The notes under the pieces were generated by a model. The model saw only the letters and a list, made by a program, of their open reading frames with translations. It did not search any database and was not told the DNA's origin. Source: a virus. From it: DNA of 38,033 nucleotides. This document shows positions 20,595 through 28,300 of this stretch, piece by piece (position 1 is the first letter of the stretch; each line of letters starts with the position of its first letter). The DNA is taken from the IMG/VR virus record IMGVR_UViG_3300037278_000088, positions 1 through 38,033 of that record. One strand, given 5' to 3'. The translations under genes were made by a program, and so were the position numbers.

Positions 20595-20978
20595 ATGGAT
20601 TCACAACATTCGATTCAGGACGTAAAGACCTTAAGACAAGATATTGACGCACTCGTCCAACGCCTTGATGCAGCGTTTTCGGGCAGCCGGGAGCTTGCGC
20701 TCGTTAAGACTAAGTTAGAGGAAGCCAAGATGTGGGCTGGTAAAGAGCTGGGTAATTATATAGGTCAGTCATTACCTGCCGGGTTTGCTGACAAGGCGGT
20801 GACTCAAGCAGGGCAGATTGCTTCGACTGCCGAGCAGACAGCAGTCGCTGACGTAGAGGCCGACGCTAAGTCTGTTATAGATACGACGAGTACTGAGGGG
20901 GTTGCATCGCCTACTGTCCCTTTAGTTGGTGGCAGCGATGGGGCAACTGGTTCAGAGACAACTTCGGCTTCTAACTAA
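20595..20978 (+). CDS. Acb2/Tad1-like hairpin protein (putative cyclic-nucleotide sponge)
   Basis: Residues 5-58 form a helical hairpin with the segment ELALVKTKLEEAKMWAGKE (33-51). This matches the pattern 'R-E-x-A-L-x-x-T-K-L-E-E-A-x-x-W-x-x-x-A' of the Acb2/Tad1 hairpin family, widespread in phages. Family members bind cyclic oligonucleotides or cyclic-ADPR-type signals and block CBASS or Thoeris defence. Residues 65-127 are a disordered Ala/Thr/Ser-rich tail not usual in the family. The gene has its own extended -10, a ribosome site (AGGAGAG) and a terminator. Ligand binding cannot be judged by eye, since the hairpin fold also occurs in proteins without proven activity. Confidence 0.65.
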   Translation: MDSQHSIQDVKTLRQDIDALVQRLDAAFSGSRELALVKTKLEEAKMWAGKELGNYIGQSLPAGFADKAVTQAGQIASTAEQTAVADVEADAKSVIDTTSTEGVASPTVPLVGGSDGATGSETTSASN

Positions 20979-21002
20979 CGCTTCAATTGAGAGACTTAAG
21001 GG

Positions 21003-21027
21003 AGCATCACTGCATGTGGTGCTTTTT
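21003..21027 (+). terminator. Intrinsic terminator after the sponge-like gene
   Basis: AGCATCAC (21003-21010), loop TGCAT, GTGGTGCT (21016-21023; one G-U pair) and a T run make a compact terminator 25 nt after the stop codon. Confidence 0.85.
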
Positions 21028-21079
21028 CTTTTCCACAGACACTACATCTCGGGTCTAGGCAGACGTGTAATACGTGATG

Positions 21080-21085
21080 TATGAT
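21080..21085 (+). promoter_or_regulatory. -10-like TATGAT placed for a leaderless start
   Basis: TATGAT lies exactly 6 nt before the ATG at 21092, the same geometry as TATAAT before 20223. No ribosome site precedes the ATG and no good -35 is seen. Confidence 0.35.
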
Positions 21086-21091
21086 ACATAT

Positions 21092-21403
21092 ATGACTAAC
21101 AAAACAGCCCCTTATAACAGACCAGATATAATGAAGCAGATTAACGAATGGTGGGAGGAGATGTCTGCCAACAACTTGACGGGATCGATCGACAAGCCGT
21201 TACACATAGCCAGTCTTTATTGGAGTTGGGATCGCTATTATGACCGCACAGTAGTCGACCCGGACTGGATCGACCAGAACCAGTTTGCTAAATGTCTGGT
21301 TAAGGCTCACATTTGTGACATAGGTAACGGTATGTGGAGACTACTTCCTTTGTGGCAGCCGAAAGCCTATGAGATTGCTAGGGCGAGAGTAAGGACGCAT
21401 TAG
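21092..21403 (+). CDS. Hypothetical protein before the helicase (103 aa)
   Basis: The protein begins MTNKTAPYNRPDIMKQINEW and is rich in Trp and aromatic residues (LYWSWDRYYD, GMWRLLPLW). It looks like a small helical, possibly winged-helix domain: 'NQFAKCLVKAHICDIGNGMW' could be a recognition helix plus wing. It directly precedes the SF3-like helicase gene (4 nt gap), so a replication-initiation accessory role is possible. ATG 21092 is chosen; ATG 21077 and GTG 21074 are in frame. No family recognised. Confidence 0.62.
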   Translation: MTNKTAPYNRPDIMKQINEWWEEMSANNLTGSIDKPLHIASLYWSWDRYYDRTVVDPDWIDQNQFAKCLVKAHICDIGNGMWRLLPLWQPKAYEIARARVRTH

Positions 21404-21407
21404 AGAT

Positions 21408-22769
21408 ATGTCTAAAGCCGAGGAGGTTAAGGCGGCCAGAATTAAGGTGCTGCTGAGCGAGACTGGGTATCGTTTTTTAACCTTTAAGGGTTCGGCTTTT
21501 ATGGGTGGTGCAGGAACGAACGGTATTGTGCCGTTTGATAGACAGTTATTTGGGCAGATCGTACACAGTCATTTTGAGGGCATTACAGAGAATATGATTG
21601 ACGACTTTGCTAAGACGATACGGACTATCGCTCCAGACTGGTCGAAATACGACAACTTTATTGGCTTCCGAGATCGAGTGTGGGACATGCGTAAACTAGC
21701 ATTTGTAGACGACCAAATGGAGTTCGTTTATTCGTCCAACACTGCGCTCCAACCGAATGGTTCTACAGGGTATAACTTGGCATGGACATTTATGCTAGAA
21801 TTAGCTCAAGGTGACAATCTTTTAGCGCACGATTATTTGCAGTCAATTGCGCCGATTGCCATGAGTCGCAAACCGACGGGGATTATATGGTTTATTGGGG
21901 ATGGAGCGAACGGTAAATCGTCGCTTATTGACGCACTTTATCGACTTCTTGGGAAGCACTTTGTCAGCATGACGACGGCAGCGATTGAAGACGGTCGTGA
22001 TACGCCGAGACTGAATGGGGTTTTGGGTAACATTGTGAGGGAGTCAAGTGAGACACGAGTTGAGGACACTGAGCGCTACAAAGCAATTGGGACACATGAG
22101 CCATTTACAGTACACAAATTTAACTCTCAGGATACGATAGTGGTAGACACTAGTTTTCATACTATTTTCAATGCCAATAACGTGCCTGTTTTTAGCGATA
22201 AAACTAAAGGGGCAAGACGACGTACGCTAGTGATTCCCTTTCTTGCTCACTTTGAGGACAATCCGACATTCGACGATGAGACATTTACGGATGAGTTTTT
22301 GGGTGGTCTAGCGACACTTATCTTAGAGGAAGCAATTATTATTCGTGATAATGGGTATCGATACTCATGGAGTGATGCAACACTCAAGGCCAAAGAAGTC
22401 TATGATTCAGAGGTTAATTCGGCTGAAGCATTCATTGAATACCTCCGTGAACATAAGATCGTTGGCTTCTATAATTACTCGATGCTTAAAGCTAACTACG
22501 AGATGTGGTGTGGACAGGCAGGATTGATTCCGTTAGGAATGATGACATTGAAACGAACGATGGTGTTGTCAGTAAACCCACAACGCAAAACAATTCGAGA
22601 TGAAGGTAGGATTGTTAGTCGTTATTTCTTTGACGAGTGTATTGAAGAGGAGTTGACATGGATTCCAGACGGCTATGGGTTGATTACACCGAAAGAAGAA
22701 CAAATGCCAGTTCAGCTTCCGATGGAAGTTGCTAGTAAGATAGAAGCAGATTGGGGGAAACAACAATGA
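21408..22769 (+). CDS. SF3/D5-like replicative helicase
   Basis: The 453-residue protein matches the D5/SF3 helicase branch of phages: Walker A GDGANGKS (164-171), an acidic motif around RESSETRVED (211-220), and the sensor/motif C FNANNVPVFSD followed by KGARRRTLVIPF (253-278). The N-terminal 150 residues correspond to the D5_N region; no primase active site is visible, unlike primase-helicase fusions of about 700 residues. The C-terminus has a winged-helix-like part. It is the only candidate replicative helicase next to the putative origin. Its TGA overlaps the next ATG (ATGA). Confidence 0.83.
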   Translation: MSKAEEVKAARIKVLLSETGYRFLTFKGSAFMGGAGTNGIVPFDRQLFGQIVHSHFEGITENMIDDFAKTIRTIAPDWSKYDNFIGFRDRVWDMRKLAFVDDQMEFVYSSNTALQPNGSTGYNLAWTFMLELAQGDNLLAHDYLQSIAPIAMSRKPTGIIWFIGDGANGKSSLIDALYRLLGKHFVSMTTAAIEDGRDTPRLNGVLGNIVRESSETRVEDTERYKAIGTHEPFTVHKFNSQDTIVVDTSFHTIFNANNVPVFSDKTKGARRRTLVIPFLAHFEDNPTFDDETFTDEFLGGLATLILEEAIIIRDNGYRYSWSDATLKAKEVYDSEVNSAEAFIEYLREHKIVGFYNYSMLKANYEMWCGQAGLIPLGMMTLKRTMVLSVNPQRKTIRDEGRIVSRYFFDECIEEELTWIPDGYGLITPKEEQMPVQLPMEVASKIEADWGKQQ

Positions 22770-23515
22770 CCGGCCGTTTAACTGAGGGTTTTAGAAATGT
22801 TATTGACCTTACTTGGGTAGAGTTTACTGAGATGGAGAGAGATCCCGAGATTAATAATTTCGATTCGATCATTGTTTCGTTAGTGAGGGCATGTAAGAAA
22901 GGAAGTCTACGGGCAATACAGGTAGCACTCGATCGAATCGACGGCAAGATTGCTACGGAAGTAGAGTTTGAGTTTCCTAAGTTCTATACCCTCTATCCGA
23001 AAGCGACGAAGACGATTGACGATCCAAGTATCATAGATATACAAATAGATGAAAATGTTAAAAAACTTCAGACTCCACCTAAGTCGAAAATTGAAATAGC
23101 TGTCGAAGAAGAGTTACCGACTGGTTCGATTCGTTCAGTATTGGAGCGTATGCTTGACGCTAAGAAGTTAGTAGTTGAAACTATATTGTCTTCAGCGGAT
23201 GCAATTGATACAGGCGATCCACCCGTTATTAAGACAGTTGAAGTCAAGACCGTTATTGTGGCTGGACTTATGAAGATGGCTCACGAGGGACGTATGAGTG
23301 CCGTCTTTGAAATACTCGATCAGATAGATGGCAAGGTTGCCGAAACATTTAAGATACTTGGCGGTGATGTGAAGATGTATAACTATGCGTTGATTGCTCC
23401 AGCCGGAGCAGTTAAAAACGAAGATGGTATATATCAGATCGTCGCAGAGAACACAACTAATAGCTGGGCAGCTAGATTGGAGCAGACAAATGGACAACAA
23501 AAAAATCGTCGTTAG
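22766..23515 (+). CDS. Protein with an internal tandem duplication (249 aa)
   Basis: Two homologous blocks, about residues 36-81 and 163-213, share the pattern A-x3-G-x3-A-[IV]-x3-L-[DR]-x-IDGK-[IV]-A, e.g. ACKKGSLRAIQVALDRIDGK (42-61) and MAHEGRMSAVFEILDQIDGK (171-190). Each is followed by a Phe/Tyr-rich strand (FPKFYTLYP, VKMYNYALI). The 'KGxxxAIxxxLDRIDGK' phrase is also seen in DUF5681-like and terminase-small-subunit-like phage proteins. An acidic linker separates the blocks. The start is ATG 22766 (ATGA overlap). Function unknown; DNA binding or a packaging role is possible. Confidence 0.65.
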   Translation: MTGRLTEGFRNVIDLTWVEFTEMERDPEINNFDSIIVSLVRACKKGSLRAIQVALDRIDGKIATEVEFEFPKFYTLYPKATKTIDDPSIIDIQIDENVKKLQTPPKSKIEIAVEEELPTGSIRSVLERMLDAKKLVVETILSSADAIDTGDPPVIKTVEVKTVIVAGLMKMAHEGRMSAVFEILDQIDGKVAETFKILGGDVKMYNYALIAPAGAVKNEDGIYQIVAENTTNSWAARLEQTNGQQKNRR

Positions 23516-23813
23516 GCAGATTGAGGCATTAGATGAAGACGAGTTGGCAACCGATCTTAAGTTCATTTATAATAATCGAGCTGATACTGCTGATCTGTTC
23601 ATTGATGAGATTATCCCTGTTATGAAGTATCACATCGCTAGGGTGATGGAAAACTATCAAGATCGGCTAATGAATAGCCTCACCAATTCGTTACAGGGAG
23701 AGATTGCAGGAATTATATTGCGTACTCGTCGTGATACTATCTTTACTCAACCAAAAATTGAAAGTAAAACTGAAGAAAGTAAAGCGAAAGGAAGAGGGGG
23801 TAGTTTTGACTAA
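23490..23813 (+). CDS. Hypothetical helical protein (107 aa)
   Basis: The protein begins MDNKKIVVRQIEALDEDELA and is helical and acidic in its first half, basic and disordered at the C-terminus (ESKAKGRGGSFD). The start is ATG 23490, inside the previous gene, with GGAG 7 nt upstream; the longer open frame has no comparable site. It may be a helicase or nuclease accessory by position. No family recognised. Confidence 0.65.
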   Translation: MDNKKIVVRQIEALDEDELATDLKFIYNNRADTADLFIDEIIPVMKYHIARVMENYQDRLMNSLTNSLQGEIAGIILRTRRDTIFTQPKIESKTEESKAKGRGGSFD

Positions 23814-24129
23814 TCCAGCAATGTGCGAAGGGAAATATCCTTTCAACACATACAAGGAAGCGCTCAGTTCAAGTAAGCGACTTAACCGTAACCGAGATGG
23901 AGCAAAAGCTAATCCCTATAAATGTACAAACTGTGATAAATTTCATGTAGGTAATAGTGTAACGCATCACCCATTAGTGGAACGAATGAATAGAAGTGAA
24001 GTAAGGAGACAATTAAGACATGGCGCAGGAATCAAATTTTCAGAGAAAAGTAGTGGGCTGGTTAAGGCAAAAAGGTTGCTACGTTCTGACGGTAAGCACC
24101 GTCCGCGGAATACCAGACGGATGCCCTGA
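23806..24129 (+). CDS. Small zinc-finger-like basic protein (107 aa)
   Basis: The protein contains CEGKYPFNTYKEALSSSKRL, then YKCTNCDKFHVGN (CxxC-x3-H), a common phage zinc-finger-like arrangement, and a very basic C-terminal tail (KHRPRNTRRMP). A TTG at 23806 with AGAGGGGG 5 nt upstream is the preferred start; ATG 23821 is the alternative. The last 110 nt overlap the nuclease gene in another frame. Nucleic-acid binding is likely from charge and Cys/His content. Confidence 0.62.
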   Translation: MTNPAMCEGKYPFNTYKEALSSSKRLNRNRDGAKANPYKCTNCDKFHVGNSVTHHPLVERMNRSEVRRQLRHGAGIKFSEKSSGLVKAKRLLRSDGKHRPRNTRRMP

Positions 24130-24310
24130 CATCATCGCTTTAATAGACGGTGGTGGTTGGTTGGCACTGGAGTGTAAGACGAGTCAGAAATCTAAGTTTC
24201 AGCCACTTCAGAAGGTAACGATTCAGAAATTAAATAACATGTTTTATAGTCGGCCAATATGGCCGTCAATATGGGACGAAGTTAAAAAAGAATTGGAGAA
24301 AATAATCTAG
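24020..24310 (+). CDS. VRR-NUC nuclease
   Basis: The 96-residue protein is a stand-alone VRR-NUC domain (PD-(D/E)XK superfamily): ESNFQRKVVGWLRQKGCYVL, then GIPDGCPDIIALID with the active-site Asp37, WLALECKT with Glu51-x-Lys53, and SKFQPLQ with the conserved Gln. Stand-alone phage members are often structure-specific or Holliday-junction nucleases that prepare DNA for packaging; this one lies at the end of the replication genes. AAGGAG is 12 nt upstream of the ATG. Length is normal for phage versions. Confidence 0.85.
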   Translation: MAQESNFQRKVVGWLRQKGCYVLTVSTVRGIPDGCPDIIALIDGGGWLALECKTSQKSKFQPLQKVTIQKLNNMFYSRPIWPSIWDEVKKELEKII

Positions 24311-24364
24311 TGTTAGTCTTATTGTTTATGCTATTATGGAACTACAACGTAGGGAGTCAAACAC

Positions 24365-24403
24365 ATGGCATTAATAACACACAAAATTGGAGTAACAATC
24401 TAA
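24365..24403 (+). CDS. 12-residue relay micro-ORF before the virion genes
   Basis: MALITHKIGVTI starts 9 nt after GGGAG and its TAA overlaps the ATG of the next gene (TAATG at 24401-24405). It probably brings ribosomes to the 315-residue virion protein, whose own ribosome site is distant. Confidence 0.4.
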   Translation: MALITHKIGVTI

Positions 24404-25350
24404 TGGCTACTGTTGCTCCGGGTACTCTTGAAGACCCTATCCTACCTATCGCTCAGCAATTTAGTGCGATCACTCCTTTAGCTAGCCCAACTACTGCTAC
24501 ATTAGCTACCGCTCCAACTTCTGTCGGTGGTTCAACTAGTGGTTCTACGACAACTCAACCGACAGCTGCACAAACTTCTCCACTTCTTGCGTCGCTTGCA
24601 TCACTCGTTAGTATACTTAGCAATAAAACACAAGCAACTCAAGATGCGTATAGCTCAGCTATTAATGGGTATAACGCAACTGATGCAACTGACCAAGCGA
24701 ATATTAGTAAAAGTATTAATGATAACGAAGATCAGTATACCGAAGCAGATCAGGCAGCGCTTCTTAATGCTGCAAATGCTGCTACTGGTATTCGAGGTAC
24801 ACTGTCGAGTATTGGTGGACTCGCTGGTTCTGGCTTAGATGTTATTAGGAAATTAGTTGGACTAGCGGCCAATAGTGATACAGGTAGTGCTAAAGATACA
24901 TTTACTACGAATGCTGGGACTATTGATAGTGCAGCTGAAACAACCACTCAGGCTGAAGCGCAACGTCGAGCTGATGCAGCAGCAACACTTGCTACTGGAA
25001 TCCAAAATGATAATGCTGATGTACTTAATTCAAAGCAAACAATTCTACAGCAACTTGCGAGTCTTTATGGTGCAGATGATCCAACTGGTCAATCATATGC
25101 TTCTCAGGCGGCCGCTCTAGCTGCACCTATCGCTGCGACTACTAGTGATTCTAGTGGTACAGTTGCTCCTTATGCTGCTGGGTCTAGCCTTTACACACCA
25201 TCGGCTTTAACAGCTTACTTAGCCGGTACGCATAACCTTAATACGAGTATTGCTCCTGTTACTCCAACTCCAAGTACAACTGGAACGGCTATTAATTCAC
25301 CTCTTGCTACTAGTACACAGAAAAAAGACGTTTTAACAGGCGTAGCGTAG
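24403..25350 (+). CDS. Ala/Thr/Ser-rich virion protein (315 aa)
   Basis: The protein begins MATVAPGTLEDPILPIAQQF, has a disordered Thr/Pro/Ser N-terminal part (to about 65), a long helical middle (AINGYNATDATDQANISKSI, a Gly-rich hydrophobic patch GLAGSGLDVIRKLVGLA, then Ala/Gln-rich helices) and a disordered end. Together with the very large next gene it resembles internal (ejection) proteins of podoviruses, which leave the head with the DNA and cross the envelope. The start at 24403 is set by TAATG coupling to the micro-ORF; an in-frame GTG at 24310 is less likely. Exact role inferred from position and composition. Confidence 0.62.
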   Translation: MATVAPGTLEDPILPIAQQFSAITPLASPTTATLATAPTSVGGSTSGSTTTQPTAAQTSPLLASLASLVSILSNKTQATQDAYSSAINGYNATDATDQANISKSINDNEDQYTEADQAALLNAANAATGIRGTLSSIGGLAGSGLDVIRKLVGLAANSDTGSAKDTFTTNAGTIDSAAETTTQAEAQRRADAAATLATGIQNDNADVLNSKQTILQQLASLYGADDPTGQSYASQAAALAAPIAATTSDSSGTVAPYAAGSSLYTPSALTAYLAGTHNLNTSIAPVTPTPSTTGTAINSPLATSTQKKDVLTGVA

Positions 25351-25359
25351 GTATTTACC

Positions 25360-28300
25360 ATGAATTTAGGCAGTATATTTGGCGGAATCGGCAATTTTCT
25401 TGGTAGTATCTTTGATCCTAAGAAACAGCAATCAAATACTCCTCCAGCAGTAGTAAGACCTGTCGTTGCAGCGCCTACTGCTACTCGTCAGTCAGTAATT
25501 GCGCCTACAATTGCCATTCCACACTCTCTTTTGCCTGTTGGTGTGTCTAATCCCGTCGGCATACCACAACTTGGTGGTCAAAATAACGCTTCAACTCCTG
25601 CTCAACCGACAGTAGCACAGCCACAAGCACTTATTCCTGCTATGCAATCTATCGTTAATGATAGTGTTAGCTCTCCACACGCAAAAGCTGCTGCTGCTAA
25701 TGTCATAGCGACTCAAAAAAATATATCCGCACAAACTGGACTACCTTATCCCGGTGAACCAACTGGTGATGTTATTGCAAATGCCTTTAATTCAAGCCCT
25801 ATAGGTCGAGCATTTAATACAGCTAAGGGAATCGCACAAAGCGTTCCTCGCACGTTACTTTCAATTGCTGATACTGGTGCAAGTGATGTGCTAGGTAAAG
25901 ATGTGCCACTTGATTTTAGCAATAATCCTCTATTACAGGCTATTACTGGTACTAAAAGCATTGGTAATATCGCCGAATCAACCGATCAAACACTTGGTTC
26001 AGTACCTATTATCGGTAAAAACCTTCAACAACTACCTGATCCAGTCAAAGCTGTGATCGGTGCTATTGGAACTGCTCTTAACTTAGCTCCTGCTGCCGCT
26101 CCGGAGCTTGGAGGTGCTGAAGACGTTCTGAAAGCTGGTGAAACAGCCGGTACAGATACACTAGAGGGCGGAGTAGCTGAAGTTCCAAAATCTCCTCCAC
26201 TTGAGCCGGATAATCCTATCACGAAATCACCTACAACAGATAAAGCACCAGCTATTACGAGTAGTAACCAGAGTGTTGAGACTGCACCAGTAGTAACAGA
26301 GCCACCTGCTACTCCTGTGTCCACTCCTCTAACGCTAGATACTACACCAGCTCCAGTGGAAACCGCTCCAGTAGAAAATCCAGAGCCGGTTGCACCTGTT
26401 GATATCCCTAATCTTGGTGGGACTACTAATAATGACTTGCCTCAAACTAGAGAGATACCCCAATATACTTCTCCTGTTAGAAATAACAAAACAGCCAGTG
26501 TTGCGGGTACTAATTCAGCCAAGTATACAACTGGTGATGATAACCTTGATAATATTGTTCATGATTCAATAGTTGCTAATAAGATTGACACCAATGCAGC
26601 AAATCCTGCCAAAACCGCGGCAGATAGAGTTGCTTCATTAGACAATGTTGGTATCAATTCTGCTCAACGTACTGCGATACGCAATATTGCTGTTAAAAAC
26701 GTTGATAAGACGACAGGTAAAATTAGTGATGCTGGTGTTCAACAAATTAAAGATGTACTGACAAAGCCTCAAACACTCAATCAAGCTACTAAAGCAATTG
26801 CTGACACGCAAGCAGCCGGAAATCTAGTAAATAGTACTAAGCAAGTTGGCGATACTCTAGCTACTGCTCCTGAAGCTGGCAAACTTGGGACAATAGCTCA
26901 CAATGCCGTACTTGACGGTAGTATAAATACACCTAAAGGTGTTGACCAAGTTGTTGAAGATACCACTGGTGCCGCTAAACAGGCAGCAGCAGATGCCGGA
27001 GATACTTTGCCTAATATCATTGCTAAAGGTAAAGCAGTTGCTCAAGCGAGCAAAGATGCTGGGCACGATCTTAGTACTGATGAGGTTATTAATGGTTATA
27101 AAGGAAGCAAGGGAATTGTTAAAGTTGACCCTACATTTACTCCTGCTCAACAAAAAGTGTATCTCGATTATAAGCAAGAGCTTGATACTCTGCGAGATCG
27201 TAGTGGTCTATCACTTCACGGAGGCAATCAAGGTAAGTGGTATAGTCCTGACCAATCTCTTACTGAAGATGGTGAGAGCCAAGAGTTTGATCCAGCATTT
27301 GTAAATGAGGAAAAGCGTAATGGTACTATCCCTGCTAAATCGTTAGATACTTCCGAAGTACCATACGAGCATTATATTCGTCGCTATGCTAATGCGCCGG
27401 CTCAAGCTACTGGTAAATTAGTTGATGCAGTTGAAAAAGATGCTAAAACTGGAGCAGATACTGGTTTGAAAGTACCGGAGACTGCTAAAGAAGATTTACA
27501 AAAATCTATGGCTGACATTGTTGCTAAACGTGATGAAGCTACTAAAGCCGCTAGTGAAGGTGATGTAACTGGTACTAAGGCTATTAATAAGAGCGTTGAA
27601 GATGACATTAACCAGATGTTTAATAAGTTTGCTGATAGTGTTCCGAAGGGTGCTGGTCGTCAGAATGCTATTAATGCTATTTATGCTAACCGTGATCCTT
27701 ATCTTCAGTCTAGTGTTGAAGCAGCAGCACTTTCAAATGTAGCAAGCCGTGCAGCCGATCAGGGAACTGTTGGTGTTTTCAAAGCACAACAACCCCTTGT
27801 GAGGGGCATTCAAAAGATAATTAGTCCTCTCATTAAAAGTAAAGCTATGGAAGGTACGGAAGCTAATGCACTTAATACGACTAGGAATGCTCGTATTGCT
27901 GCAAACAATATAGCTAGAGGTTCTAAAGCTACTGAGATCGCAAATAACTTTAAGGCTAATTTGTCGAGAGCTGGAGCTGGAAGAAATCCTATCGTTAAGG
28001 GTATATCTAAAATTGATACCTTTCTTCGAGCTGTTCCAACAGCTGGTACACAACTGGGAGATTTAACGCCAGAGAACATTAAAAGTGCTCTTCAACAAGG
28101 GGCTAGCCTTCCTGAAGCTAGTGGTTTAAAGACAGTTGCAGATTATGAAAAATATTTTGGTGAGCATATGCAAACGAGTCAATTCCAACGTGAGTTGTCT
28201 AACGCTAGAGCTACTAATAACTCTCGAATTGGGTTAGGAGCTGCCGATAATGCTCCTTCTGGTAAGGCTGCCACTATTGCTACTGGTATTGATAATGTAG

